Source: Rossellomorea vietnamensis NBRC 101237 (GTDB lineage Bacteria; Bacillota; Bacilli; Bacillales; Bacillaceae_B). Taken from it: DNA of 64,000 nt. Each line of letters starts with the position of its first letter. Positions within the stretch are counted from its first letter, which is position 1. The DNA lies in NCBI RefSeq assembly GCF_001591825.1, contig NZ_BCVQ01000003.1:1-64000 (forward strand), in the 5' to 3' direction. Under the pieces are notes generated by a model. That model worked only from the letters and a program-made list of their open reading frames with translations, had not been told where the DNA came from and made no database searches. Below are positions 35,765-44,252 of this stretch, piece after piece. The translations under genes were made by a program, and so were the position numbers.

Positions 35765-36445
35765 TTACTTCGGGACCACATCCCGAAACAAAAAGCGATC
35801 CCGACCCGTCACCACGTCCGGGGTCACTCTCTCCTCCCCGAGCTCGTACCGGATTGGAAATTCAAAGTTCGGACCGTCAAACACAAATGTATGGAACTCA
35901 CCATTCTCTCCGCACACATCACAGTTCTCAGGATAGTCTTTTAGGAAATCCGCATCATATACTCTTCCCGCAAACGACCGATCCAGCTGTTCCATATCGA
36001 TACAGGTGAGCACGGTTTTGAAGCCGCGCTCAATAAATTCACGGCCCAGTTCTCCTACATCCTGACCCCACAACGGAAAAATCGGCGTAATGCCCGTCCC
36101 TTCAAGCATCTTCTCCCGATATGCCCGTACATCAGCAAGATGAATATCCCCGAAGACCATATTGGTGACCCCGTCCTCCAGCATCCCGGAAACGGCTTTC
36201 CCCATCCGATCCTGATACACTTCATTCGGACAGTCCTGCGGGATCCATACCTCTCTCAGTGGAATTCCAAGAGACTTCGATTGCCGCTTCAACATCTCGT
36301 ATCGCACACCATGGATCGACACCCGGTCGAACCCTTCCGTCAGCGTTACGAGGAGCGAGTCCACCTCGTATTCGGGATTTTGCTGTATGTTATATAATGC
36401 CAGAGTGGAATCCTTTCCACCGCTGTATGCTATGACTGTTTTCAT
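35765..36445 (-). CDS. Dph6-like ATP pyrophosphatase (diphthine-ammonia ligase family)
   Basis: A 226-residue adenine-nucleotide alpha hydrolase. The P-loop-like SGGKDS (residues 8-13) is the PP-loop that activates a carboxylate or similar group with ATP. VFGDIHLADVRAYREKMLEGTGITPIFPLWG in the middle is the signature of the Dph6/MJ0570 family. Bacteria lack diphthamide, so the real substrate is different and unknown. A Cys pair (CDVCGENGEFHTFVFDGPNFE) is typical of the family's C-terminal part. The ATG at 36445 follows AGGGGG; an upstream ATG at 36478 lacks an RBS. Confidence 0.88.
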   Translation of the reverse strand: MKTVIAYSGGKDSTLALYNIQQNPEYEVDSLLVTLTEGFDRVSIHGVRYEMLKRQSKSLGIPLREVWIPQDCPNEVYQDRMGKAVSGMLEDGVTNMVFGDIHLADVRAYREKMLEGTGITPIFPLWGQDVGELGREFIERGFKTVLTCIDMEQLDRSFAGRVYDADFLKDYPENCDVCGENGEFHTFVFDGPNFEFPIRYELGEERVTPDVVTGRDRFLFRDVVPK

Positions 36446-36524
36446 GTCGGCCCCCTGTTTTCCAATGAGTTTTCTCACTATTCATTATTCCAAACCTGGA
36501 CGGGGAACTCAAATTTCTTGGCAT

Positions 36525-36550
36525 GAAAAAAAGAGGCTATGAAGCCCCTT
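36525..36550 (-). terminator. Terminator of XRE gene
   Basis: AAGAGGCT and AGCCCCTT arms (one A-C mismatch) with a 4-nt loop; on the minus strand a run of seven T follows. It lies 36 bp past the XRE stop. Confidence 0.65.
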
Positions 36551-36585
36551 TTAGTTGATGATTATATTCTTAACACAAATCTCCC

Positions 36586-37038
36586 CTACTCCTCTTTAAA
36601 CTTATCCTTCACCAAGCCAGAACCAAATCCCCCACCCAGCATAAGGATCAGTGGACCGAAATTCCACAAAAATGAACCGCCATATAAAGCTGTGTCCATC
36701 GAAGTGAAATGATTCACTCCCAGGACGATCAATTTAGTGACAAGTAATATAAGACCTATTAAAAACAATACGTCGAACATAAATTTCAGCCTAGGATAAG
36801 CGAGTTGTTTACTGTCTTGAATGACCTTCTCAGTCAACTCTTCATCACTCCTCAATAATTCATCAATTGTCACTCCGAACAAATCGCTTAATCGAATAAT
36901 GATTTCGATGCTCGGATAATTCTGACCGTTCTCCCATTTCGAAACCGATTGTCTGCTGACAAACAGCTGCTCGGCCAATTCACCCTGGGACCACCCTTTA
37001 TTGGTTCTCTCCTTTTTTAACTTCTCCCCAAAAACCAT
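36586..37038 (-). CDS. XRE-family regulator with membrane domain
   Basis: 150 residues: an N-terminal Cro/C1 HTH (KKERTNKGWSQGELAEQLFVSRQSVSKWENGQNYPSIEIIIRLSDLFGVTIDELL) and two C-terminal membrane helices (about 87-109 and 124-142). This architecture is common in Firmicutes, where the membrane part may sense envelope or peptide stress. The ATG at 37038 is chosen; the GTG at 37050 directly abuts the AAAGG RBS. The 160-bp upstream gap has a TTGATATCA / TTGATATAA direct repeat that may be its operator. Confidence 0.85.
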   Translation of the reverse strand: MVFGEKLKKERTNKGWSQGELAEQLFVSRQSVSKWENGQNYPSIEIIIRLSDLFGVTIDELLRSDEELTEKVIQDSKQLAYPRLKFMFDVLFLIGLILLVTKLIVLGVNHFTSMDTALYGGSFLWNFGPLILMLGGGFGSGLVKDKFKEE

Positions 37039-37210
37039 TCCATCAGTCACCTTTCGTTGTTGATAGTTTCATTGTTGCCCATCATCTTCTAAACGTAAAG
37101 AACGGAATCGTTGCACACACCCGCAACCCCACGTTGACATGGGGAAACCCCTGTTATATCAATGATTTTGATATCAATTTTCCACAGGGGAAAAGTGGTC
37201 CAGACCTCCT

Positions 37211-37603
37211 TCATTGATGCCGGAAATCAAATTCTTCACCAGGAACGTTCAGCGTTACTCCATTGATTACGACCGTATCCTCATCCGTCCACGAAATCTT
37301 GGCCGTCTCTTCCCGATAGTTCCAATAGATATTCTTCGTCTTGTTCTCTTTTTCGTTATCAACCAATTCACCTCTTACCCCATAAGAAGTCGTCGCTCCC
37401 CCATTGGTGACATATGCCCGCAACGTGTATTTCCCGTCAGGAGACGCTTCTTCTGTCAGAAACTCCCCATCCGGCAGCCTGTTCATATCATAAAATGCCC
37501 AATAGACTGCATAGATCCCAAATCCAATCACACAAACAGCAAAGAGACCCAATACAGAAAAGACCACTTTCTTTTCCGTTTCAACCCCACGATTTGAATT
37601 CAT
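37211..37603 (-). CDS. Membrane-anchored protein, DUF5412-like
   Basis: 130 residues: a membrane helix at about 13-37 (VVFSVLGLFAVCVIGFGIYAVYW), then an extracytoplasmic beta domain with SPDGKYTLRAYVTNGGATTSYGVRGELV and IYWNYREETAKISWTDEDTVVINGVTLNVP, which recalls the DUF5412 family. Function unknown. The ATG at 37603 follows AAAGGAG. It is the last gene before the XRE regulator, in the same direction, but 172 bp apart. Confidence 0.7.
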   Translation of the reverse strand: MNSNRGVETEKKVVFSVLGLFAVCVIGFGIYAVYWAFYDMNRLPDGEFLTEEASPDGKYTLRAYVTNGGATTSYGVRGELVDNEKENKTKNIYWNYREETAKISWTDEDTVVINGVTLNVPGEEFDFRHQ

Positions 37604-37653
37604 CTTATGTACTCCTTTTATAAATCCTACTATTATTTTCCCCACCTTACACT

Positions 37654-37718
37654 GAGGGACGGACCTCCAGTTCCCAAACACCCCAACTCTTAAAGATCAT
37701 TTTTGAGGTCCGTCCCTC
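37654..37718. repeat. Class C element, full, forming a CDS 3' end
   Basis: GAGGGACGGACCTC (37654-37667) and its exact inverse GAGGTCCGTCCCTC (37705-37718) around a 37-nt loop. The right unit and loop encode the last residues (VGGTDLKNDL) of the minus-strand NTF2-like gene, whose stop lies in the loop at 37690. Confidence 0.9.
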
Positions 37719-38106
37719 CAACAGAAACCCCCGTCTCAATATAACTCCTCACCAGCTTCCAACCTTCTTCTCGTTTCTTAAAGGTGTCGAAGAACATATT
37801 TCCGGTTTCCATCGGTTTTCCGTCCAGTACGATGGTGGCGTAGAGAATGACCATCCTTTCATCCTCTTTCATTGGAATGACCGACATTTCGCGGATGTCC
37901 CATTCTGCTTGTTCGCCTTTCACGTAGGCAAATCCCTGCTTCCAGCCTTCTATCGACTCCTTATATTCGAATGCCTCGATGTCTCCATCCCTTACTTCCC
38001 TCGCTTGATAGTCAGCGGAAATGAAAGTCTCCAATTCTGTGAGTGATGAATTCCTCCATGCTTGTAAAAACGCGTCAAGATCTGCTCTAAAAGTTTGATT
38101 GTCCAT
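37690..38106 (-). CDS. NTF2-like (SnoaL/DUF4440-type) protein
   Basis: A 138-residue single-domain protein of the NTF2-like cone fold: FLQAWRNSSLTELETFISADYQAREV near 13-38, then strands with MVILYATIVLDGKP and GWKLVRSYIETG. Such proteins may be small hydrolases/isomerases or ketosteroid-isomerase-like binders; no catalytic set can be assigned. The last ten or so residues are encoded by a class C repeat. RBS AGGAGG. Confidence 0.72.
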   Translation of the reverse strand: MDNQTFRADLDAFLQAWRNSSLTELETFISADYQAREVRDGDIEAFEYKESIEGWKQGFAYVKGEQAEWDIREMSVIPMKEDERMVILYATIVLDGKPMETGNMFFDTFKKREEGWKLVRSYIETGVSVGGTDLKNDL

Positions 38107-38186
38107 TGTAACCTCCTACACTTTATATCTACCAATTATTTCAAAACGCAGTCGCAATCTCAATCCCTATAAAAAAGAAGCCCGAC

Positions 38187-39080
38187 TCACTCGTCACGCT
38201 CCCCATGCTCTTCATAATATTTTTCGATTTCCCTTCCCTGTGCTGAGTATCGTTCATTTCCGTTTAGATGGAAGTCTTCCCCGCATGCAGAATTCGTCAC
38301 TTGGAATGCATCGTACGTCATATTACCCCCGTCGGATTGAGTCACCCTGCCGCCTCCGCTAAGATAAATGCACTCATCCTCTATCAGAACCCGGTTCCCT
38401 TCTTCATCCACATAGAAATATTGATTTTCACTCACATGATGTACTTGATCTTTTGTCGAAGTCCGATAGACTCCGAATCGTTCAATATCCGTCCTCATAA
38501 GGGTAGGCAAACTTTCAATCCCGACTGGAACCATGGAAAACCCATCCTCTTTTTCAAGTGGTGGCTGATCCACAACACCATAGAAAACAACAATTGTCCC
38601 CTCATGTCCTTCTGGGATGAGGTACTGAGACTTGATCCCTTCTTCCTTCTCCTTACCAGGTATCCAATTTACAACCACAATCATGGCAGATAAAACAAAA
38701 ACAACGCTTCCTAATTTCAGGTAAAACTTCTTGTTATCCGAATCTACATTAGACCTATGCTTCTTTTTCAACCGTTCATCAATGAAAAAAAAGATAACGG
38801 CACAAATGACCGCAAACCAGGCAAACCCGTCGATCACAAAGTATGTAAGACCACCAAATAAAGCATGGATAAATCCTGCGGTCATCAATCGCCCTTTCCA
38901 CATCTTTTTCGTCAGCCAATCTGACAGCAGGGACACAGGAATTCCATACGCAACGTTTCCGGCCAAAGCATAGATCAGAACAATCGGAAAAATCCAGAGC
39001 CCTCCGTCCATTATGCTTAGCATCAGCATGAATGTAGAAAGGATCAGACTCGTGTAAAGAGCGGTTTTTAGTTTATTCAT
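38187..39080 (-). CDS. Hypothetical membrane protein with extracytoplasmic domain
   Basis: 297 residues, not recognised with confidence. Four membrane helices in the first 105 residues and a fifth at about 123-143 are followed by a soluble domain of about 150 residues. That domain starts KSQYLIPEGHEGTIVVFYGVVDQPPLEKEDGF and ends in a charged tail. It may be a sensor or envelope protein. RBS AGGAGG. Two Cys in the soluble part (about residues 239 and 269) could form a disulfide. Confidence 0.6.
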   Translation of the reverse strand: MNKLKTALYTSLILSTFMLMLSIMDGGLWIFPIVLIYALAGNVAYGIPVSLLSDWLTKKMWKGRLMTAGFIHALFGGLTYFVIDGFAWFAVICAVIFFFIDERLKKKHRSNVDSDNKKFYLKLGSVVFVLSAMIVVVNWIPGKEKEEGIKSQYLIPEGHEGTIVVFYGVVDQPPLEKEDGFSMVPVGIESLPTLMRTDIERFGVYRTSTKDQVHHVSENQYFYVDEEGNRVLIEDECIYLSGGGRVTQSDGGNMTYDAFQVTNSACGEDFHLNGNERYSAQGREIEKYYEEHGERDE

Positions 39081-39175
39081 TCTTCCAACCTCCTAAATGA
39101 GATTGTGATATACTTCACAATAATATCATACCATAAATTGTATGAGTTGGAAGACCCCTTCTAATGTGCTCTAAA

Positions 39176-39201
39176 AGTTTAACCTTATTTTTATAGGGAA
39201 A
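39176..39201 (+). promoter_or_regulatory. Sigma-B-like promoter of DUF3243 gene
   Basis: GTTTAA (39176-39181), 14 bp, GGGAAA (39196-39201). The sigma-B consensus is GTTTAA and GGGTAT with 12-15 bp between. The start codon is about 30 bp further on. General-stress control is inferred. Confidence 0.6.
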
Positions 39202-39233
39202 CACACTACTACAACCAACTAAAGGAGGAATTC

Positions 39234-39539
39234 ATTATCGCACACGATCCTAAACAAGCAGCGGCAAATATGAATGAAGACAAAAAGGAAGACATTCTGC
39301 AGCATTTCGATTCGTTCAAGGACTATTTGGGAAATCAGGTTCAGAAGGGTGAAAAGCTGGGTCTCGGAGAGGAAGCTCTTTCGAAGGGGGCTAAACGCGT
39401 GGCCGACTATTTAGCGGAGCATGAGGAACCGCGTAATCGGGAACAGAAGGTATTGAATGAGATGTGGCATGTAGCCAATAAGGAAGAGCGTGAGCATATG
39501 GCTCATGTGTTAGTAAAACTTGCGGATCAAACCAATTAA
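39234..39539 (+). CDS. DUF3243 protein, probable ATT start
   Basis: A DUF3243/YmfJ-like protein. The domain FDSFKDYLGNQVQKGEKLGLGEEALSKGAKRVADYLAEHEEPRNREQKVLNEMW is complete. An ATG at 39270 (89 residues) has no RBS. An open frame extends 12 codons upstream to ATT at 39234, 5 nt after AAAGGAGG (39221-39228), with ATC the next codon. No ATG, GTG or TTG lies between. ATT (or ATC) initiation, giving about 101 residues starting IIAHDPKQAAAN, is therefore proposed. A sigma-B-like promoter and a terminator bracket this single-gene unit. Function unknown. Confidence 0.75.
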   Translation: MIAHDPKQAAANMNEDKKEDILQHFDSFKDYLGNQVQKGEKLGLGEEALSKGAKRVADYLAEHEEPRNREQKVLNEMWHVANKEEREHMAHVLVKLADQTN

Positions 39540-39553
39540 TGAACACAGTTCCG

Positions 39554-39586
39554 AGCCCCCAATAGTATGATCTTTGGGGGCTTTTT
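39554..39586. terminator. Terminator between convergent DUF3243 and PAS-STAS genes
   Basis: AGCCCCCAA (39554-39562) pairs with TTGGGGGCT (39574-39582), then TTTTT. It ends one base before the stop codon of the PAS-STAS gene. Confidence 0.9.
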
Positions 39587-40360
39587 CTATGATTCATTCT
39601 GTTCTTGTAGCGTCATGCCGATTTGCGCCAGGGCTTCTTTCACAGTAGCCACCGTTGGGATCGCGGATAAATCGATTCCCACCTCGATCGCTTCAACGGC
39701 TAATTCCGGCCTTATTCCTGTGATGATGGAACGCACACCGAGCAGGGATAATACGTTCGTAATCTTGAAGAGATAATCGATGACCATGCGATCAAGGGTA
39801 TACACACCGGAGAAATCGATGATTAAGCGATTGACGTTTCGATCCTTTACTTTGCACGGAATTAAATCAAGTAAGGTCATGGCTTTGTCTTGATCTATTT
39901 TCCCTCTCAATGGTAGAACGGCCACATCATCGATCAACGGTACGATGGTCGCTGATAACTCGTTGATCTCATCATTCATATCATGTTGATTCTTTTCCGT
40001 TTCTTTCCGCTTTGTGATGTCCCAGACGTAGGTTTGAATCGCCCTTGTATCCCCGATTTTGACAGGGTGGCAATACAACTCGACCTCCACTCTCGTCCCG
40101 TCTATCCGGAAGACGGTCTCTTCAATGACATCCGCCGGCTTTCCATACGCAGATTGAATTCTCCGACTGATGGCATCCTTCGAGCTTTCCTGAAAAATAT
40201 CGAGGGGACTCGCACCGATCATGCTCTCTTTGTTGCTTCTAAAGAACTCTTCCGCTGCTTGGTTTATGTACAGGACCTTATAGTCCGTGTGAATGATTAG
40301 TGGATCCCTTGAATATTCCATCACTTCTAAATAATCTACTTCTGCCACCGAAACGGTCAC
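39587..40360 (-). CDS. PAS-STAS protein, RsbR-like
   Basis: 257 residues: a PAS domain (about 8-118, RDPLIIHTDYKVLYINQAAEEFF, IQTYVWDITKRK), a short coiled-coil linker, and a STAS domain (about 138-252, LIIDFSGVYTLDRMVIDYLFKI). It resembles RsbR co-antagonists of the stressosome, which feed into sigma-B. At the usual phosphosite, where a Ser/Thr follows the conserved Asp, this protein has Arg (D190-R191), so phosphorylation there seems impossible. It starts with GTG, GGGAG 7 nt upstream. The PAS domain may bind a cofactor such as flavin or heme; no typical LOV Cys motif is seen. Confidence 0.85.
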   Translation of the reverse strand: MTVSVAEVDYLEVMEYSRDPLIIHTDYKVLYINQAAEEFFRSNKESMIGASPLDIFQESSKDAISRRIQSAYGKPADVIEETVFRIDGTRVEVELYCHPVKIGDTRAIQTYVWDITKRKETEKNQHDMNDEINELSATIVPLIDDVAVLPLRGKIDQDKAMTLLDLIPCKVKDRNVNRLIIDFSGVYTLDRMVIDYLFKITNVLSLLGVRSIITGIRPELAVEAIEVGIDLSAIPTVATVKEALAQIGMTLQEQNES

Positions 40361-40442
40361 ACGATCACTCCCTTTCCTCCTACGATACAGATTGTTTTAC
40401 TAGATAGCAAGAATGATGGTATTCCCTGCCAATTCATCCCAT

Positions 40443-40470
40443 TAAAAAAAGCCAACACCATACGTTAGCC
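40443..40470 (-). terminator. Terminator after CBO0543 gene
   Basis: On the minus strand GGCTAAC and GTTGGC arms (one G-T pair) with a GTATGGT loop, then TTTTTTT. It is 25 bp past the stop at 40494. Confidence 0.75.
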
Positions 40471-40493
40471 TTTCTACCCATTCTATTCACAAC

Positions 40494-41048
40494 TCAATCA
40501 TCGTTTGGATCCTTTTTTCTAAAAATATACTCTACCATTCCTCTGATCAAATAGGAAAGAACAAAATAAATCACAAATGACCACCACATTTTCCAGTGAT
40601 AGGTCTTGTAAATATGGAGCCATTCAAACAGGCTCTCTCCAACAAATGAAGCTCCACCGGCAAGGACAAGGGTGGCATAAAAGAACGGCTTCCCTTTAGG
40701 AAAATATTTATATAACAGCATGAAAGTGACCGGTATCAAGGCATAGTCGAATAAGTATGCTTTCGGAAGAATCGGAATCAGCTGTCCAGGGTATCCCCAC
40801 ATCCCGAGGTCAAATCCATATCCGTCTAAATTGGCGGCAACGATGATCCATACAAGTCCCAGGAATAGCAGTTTCGGCTTATTCGTTTCGTTTCTCGTTA
40901 AATAAACAAACACCACCCAGGTCAGAATGAAAAGTGCGAGGATGGACCACCAGCGGGGACTTAGAAAACAATACTCCAGCCAATAGTTGATATTCTCCCT
41001 GGTCACTTCCAGAGACTTTTCTCTTATTTGATCATATCGTTCTTGCAT
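40494..41048 (-). CDS. CBO0543-family membrane protein
   Basis: A 184-residue, five- to six-helix membrane protein of the CBO0543 family (ENINYWLEYCFLSPRWWSILALFIL near the start and GEWLHIYKTYHWKMWWSFVIYF-like segment near the end). Members are often close to regulators in spore formers; function not known. RBS AAAAGGGG. The leader has a full terminator hairpin between promoter and RBS (see 41064-41095), so expression is likely attenuated. Confidence 0.8.
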   Translation of the reverse strand: MQERYDQIREKSLEVTRENINYWLEYCFLSPRWWSILALFILTWVVFVYLTRNETNKPKLLFLGLVWIIVAANLDGYGFDLGMWGYPGQLIPILPKAYLFDYALIPVTFMLLYKYFPKGKPFFYATLVLAGGASFVGESLFEWLHIYKTYHWKMWWSFVIYFVLSYLIRGMVEYIFRKKDPNDD

Positions 41049-41063
41049 ACACTATCCCCTTTT

Positions 41064-41095
41064 AAAAAACGCCCTCATAGATAATCTAAGAGGGC
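41064..41095 (-). terminator. Terminator hairpin in the CBO0543 leader
   Basis: GCCCTC (41071-41076) and GAGGGC (41090-41095), with TAG/CTA pairs inside the loop; on the minus strand the hairpin is followed by GTTTTTT and then directly by the RBS AAAAGGGG. No gene end precedes it on this strand, so it must act on the leader transcript. Intrinsic attenuation is the simplest reading. Confidence 0.65.
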
Positions 41096-41106
41096 TCTGA
41101 ATGCAG

Positions 41107-41134
41107 GTTATATTTCAATCATAGTATTGGCCAA
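41107..41134 (-). promoter_or_regulatory. Promoter of the CBO0543 gene
   Basis: On the minus strand TTGGCC (41129-41134), 16 bp, TATAAC (41107-41112). Transcription would start near 41100, upstream of the leader hairpin. Confidence 0.55.
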
Positions 41135-41294
41135 GCAAGAGATATTATTCTCCGTCATGGTACAAATCCCCTAATCCCCACTATTTTCTAAATTTTTCGT
41201 TTAAACGTTAGAATTTAGAGGTAGGGTATGTATGGAAAGGTTTACCGCCCTATGTCCAGGGACGGTACAGGAGAAATAAAGAAAGGGGGATTCC

Positions 41295-42284
41295 ATGAAA
41301 CGTCTTCGTTTCGCTATTTTGCCGGCCGTAGTTTTCCTCACAGGCTGCAGCTCTTTTAAAGTCCTCGATCCGAAAGGAACCGTGGCCGAACTTCAATTGA
41401 ACTTATTCCAAATTTCCATTGCCATCATGCTGCTGGTCTTTTTTGTCGTGTTTTCCATGTTCGTCTACTTCACATGGAAGTATCGAGAAACGCCGGAGCG
41501 CCGACATGTCACTCCTTCTTACGTCAAAGGGAATAAGAAGCTTGAGGTGGCGTGGACCGTCATTCCCATTCTCTTATTGGTGATTCTTGCCGTCCCTACC
41601 GTTAAGGGAACCTTTTCCCTCGCCGAATCATCTGAAAACAGTGATAACCCACTGAAGATCGAGGTCACGGGACACCAATATTGGTGGGAAGTACACTATC
41701 CCGATCAGGGCATCACCCTGACCAATGAAGCTTACATACCAGTGGATCGGCCTGTCGTATTCCAGTTGAAATCCGACGATGTCATTCATTCCTTCTGGAT
41801 GCCTAGGCTTGGCGGAAAAAAAGATCTCATACCAGGAAAGACGAATACGCTGACGTTGAATGCCTCTAAGGAAGGCGTCTACAAAGGCCAATGTGCCGAG
41901 TTATGCGGGGCTTCCCATTCCTATATGAGATTCCAGGTCCAAGCAGTCGGAGAAAGGGAGTTCGCTCAATGGATCGACCAGGAACAGAAGAAAAAGGCAC
42001 CAGATGCGGTGTCCACTGCATCTGAAAAAGGAGAGAAACTGTTTATCTCCAAGTGCTTGACCTGTCATGCCGTATCGCCTTCAGAAAGAAGCAAAGGACC
42101 GAATCTTTCCGGAATGGCCGGTAAAGAGCGGATTGGGAATGTTCTACCCAACACAGAAGAAAATAGGAAGAAATGGATCAGGGACCCGTCCTCATTCAAA
42201 CCGGACGTCAACATGCCTCCATTTCCTGATCTGACAGAAGAAGACCTTGACGCCTTAAGCACGTATCTTTCCCAATTAGAATAG
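41295..42284 (+). CDS. ctaC: Cytochrome c oxidase subunit II with fused cytochrome c (caa3 type)
   Basis: A 329-residue lipoprotein: signal peptide and lipobox FLTGC (C18), two membrane helices (about 38-60, 86-105), a CuA cupredoxin domain and a cytochrome c domain. CuA ligands are visible: H165, C200, C204, H208, M211. Heme c binds at C254-L-T-C257-H258, with a likely axial Met in NMPPFPDL near 311. The fused heme domain marks a caa3 oxidase taking electrons from the cytochrome bc complex. First gene of ctaCDEF. RBS AAGGGGGATTCC. Confidence 0.96.
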   Translation: MKRLRFAILPAVVFLTGCSSFKVLDPKGTVAELQLNLFQISIAIMLLVFFVVFSMFVYFTWKYRETPERRHVTPSYVKGNKKLEVAWTVIPILLLVILAVPTVKGTFSLAESSENSDNPLKIEVTGHQYWWEVHYPDQGITLTNEAYIPVDRPVVFQLKSDDVIHSFWMPRLGGKKDLIPGKTNTLTLNASKEGVYKGQCAELCGASHSYMRFQVQAVGEREFAQWIDQEQKKKAPDAVSTASEKGEKLFISKCLTCHAVSPSERSKGPNLSGMAGKERIGNVLPNTEENRKKWIRDPSSFKPDVNMPPFPDLTEEDLDALSTYLSQLE

Positions 42285-42296
42285 GAGGTGGAGAAT

Positions 42297-44252
42297 ATGG
42301 ATATCAAGTACACCCTTTTCGGACGGGAATTCGTATTCCCCTCTGATATCGTTGCGGCAGACATCTCGATCATCCTCATGGCCGCGGCTGCCCTTTTCTT
42401 GTTGACCCGTTATAAAAAGTGGAAGTGGGCCTGGGAGTGGGCAACCTCCACTCACCATCATAAAGTCGGCATCTTATATCTTGCGGCAGGAGGAGCCTTC
42501 TTCCTTCGCGGTGGTCTTGATGCCCTGATCATACGGCTTCAGCTCGCACTTCCGGAGAACCAATTCTGGGTCTTCCAGGGTGAAAAATATAACCAAATGA
42601 TGACCACACACGGTACGACGATGATCTTCTTCGTCGCCATGCCGTTATTGATCGGGCTGATGAATGTCGCCGTCCCCCTTCAAATCGGAGCCAGGGACTT
42701 GGCGTTTCCCCACCTCAACTTGTTGAGCTTTTGGCTGTTCCTTGTCGGTGGGGCTTTGGTGAATATCAGCTTCGTTCTGGGGGGATCGCCTTCTGCAGGC
42801 TGGACGGGCTTTGCCCCCTTAAGCCTTGATGTATATACACCGGGTCCCGGTCTCGATTATTATGCCCTCGGGATCCAGATCGCCGGTGCGGGGACGATCA
42901 TGTCCGCCATTAACTTCCTGGTGACGATCATCCGCAAACGGGCCCCCGGGCTCACTTTTATGAGAATGCCATTATTTACGTGGTCTTCCTTTGTGACATC
43001 GATCCTGATTTTATTCGCCTTTCCCGCTCTGACCGTCGCCTTGTTACTCCTGACGATGGACCGGGTGTATGGGACGGCTTTTCTCACGGGGACAGAAGGA
43101 AACCCCATCATATGGCAACACTTATTCTGGATCTTCGGTCACCCGGAAGTATACATTTTGATTTTGCCGGCGTTCGGCATCTTTTCCGATGTGATCACCA
43201 CCTTCTCAAGACGCAATCTGTTTGCCTATCCGGCCATGGTGTTCGCCCTCGTCCTGATCGGGTTCCTCGGATTCATGGTGTGGATCCATCACATGTTCAC
43301 CGTCGGGCTCGGGCCGATCTCAAACGCCATATTCGCCCTGTCCACCATGTCGATTGCAGTTCCGACGGGCATTAAAGTATTCAACTGGCTCTTCACACTG
43401 CGGGGAGGGGTCATACGATTTAAGACCGCCATGTTATTTTCACTGGCGTTCATCCCTACCTTCCTCATCGGCGGTGCGACGGGTGTCATGCTTTCATCGG
43501 CCCCTGCCGATTATCAGTACCACGACAGTTACTTTGTTGTCGGACACTTTCACTATGTGATCGTCGGTGGGACGGTCCTCGGGATCTTTGCAGGAGTGTA
43601 TTACTGGTGGCCGAAAATGTTCGGCTTCCTACTTAATGAAGCACTCGGAAAATGGCATTTCTGGCTGTTCACCATCGGCTTTCATGTCACCTTTTTCCCG
43701 ATGCATCTCATGGGATTGAACGGGATGCCCCGCCGCGTGTTTACGTATTTAAAGAGCGACGGATTAGGGACACTGAATCTTATCAGCACAATCGGAGCTT
43801 TCCTCATGGCTCTCGCCGTGATGATCTTTCTTTGGAATATTTTCTGGAGTTACCGGAATGAAAAGCGGGATCTCACCGGTGATCCTTGGGAAGGACGGAC
43901 ACTTGAATGGTCGATTCCATCACCCCCGCCCCTGGGCAATTTCATCAAGCGCCCACTCGTCACCACGATCGATCAGCTCTGGTATGAAAAGCAGGAAGGG
44001 GATGGAACCATTCGTACGGCAGAGGAAGAAGACGTCATTTTCGTATCGAATCATACGGCACAGCCGATGATGCTCGCAGGAGCCTTGTTTGTCTCATCCT
44101 TTGGATTCATCTTTGGTTTCCCACCCCTGCAATGGTTCGGTTTTATCAGTGTAATCGGTATGTTGACGCTCCGATCCTTCACGGCGGGACGCACATGGAC
44201 GCCTTATACGCCTGATGAACTGCGGGCAGAAAGGAGGAAAAGGTCACAATGA
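42297..44252 (+). CDS. ctaD: Cytochrome c oxidase subunit I
   Basis: A 651-residue, about 14-helix catalytic subunit with heme a and the heme a3-CuB centre. Heme a His lies in MMTTHGTTMIFF (about H101). CuB His and the cross-linked Tyr are in WIFGHPEVYILILPAFG. HHMFTVG supplies the other two CuB His, and HDSYFVVGHFHYV the heme a3 and second heme a His. The ATG at 42297 has AGGAGG 8 nt upstream; a GTG at 42288 is within the RBS. Its stop overlaps ctaE. Confidence 0.97.
   Translation: MDIKYTLFGREFVFPSDIVAADISIILMAAAALFLLTRYKKWKWAWEWATSTHHHKVGILYLAAGGAFFLRGGLDALIIRLQLALPENQFWVFQGEKYNQMMTTHGTTMIFFVAMPLLIGLMNVAVPLQIGARDLAFPHLNLLSFWLFLVGGALVNISFVLGGSPSAGWTGFAPLSLDVYTPGPGLDYYALGIQIAGAGTIMSAINFLVTIIRKRAPGLTFMRMPLFTWSSFVTSILILFAFPALTVALLLLTMDRVYGTAFLTGTEGNPIIWQHLFWIFGHPEVYILILPAFGIFSDVITTFSRRNLFAYPAMVFALVLIGFLGFMVWIHHMFTVGLGPISNAIFALSTMSIAVPTGIKVFNWLFTLRGGVIRFKTAMLFSLAFIPTFLIGGATGVMLSSAPADYQYHDSYFVVGHFHYVIVGGTVLGIFAGVYYWWPKMFGFLLNEALGKWHFWLFTIGFHVTFFPMHLMGLNGMPRRVFTYLKSDGLGTLNLISTIGAFLMALAVMIFLWNIFWSYRNEKRDLTGDPWEGRTLEWSIPSPPPLGNFIKRPLVTTIDQLWYEKQEGDGTIRTAEEEDVIFVSNHTAQPMMLAGALFVSSFGFIFGFPPLQWFGFISVIGMLTLRSFTAGRTWTPYTPDELRAERRKRSQ

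Noticed and set aside
41204-41229. Sigma-B-like promoter before ctaC (GTTTAA and a perfect GGGTAT at 41224)
   Set aside because: GTTTAA and GGGTAT are 19 bp apart, too far for the 12-15 bp of sigma-B promoters; no better -35 was found.
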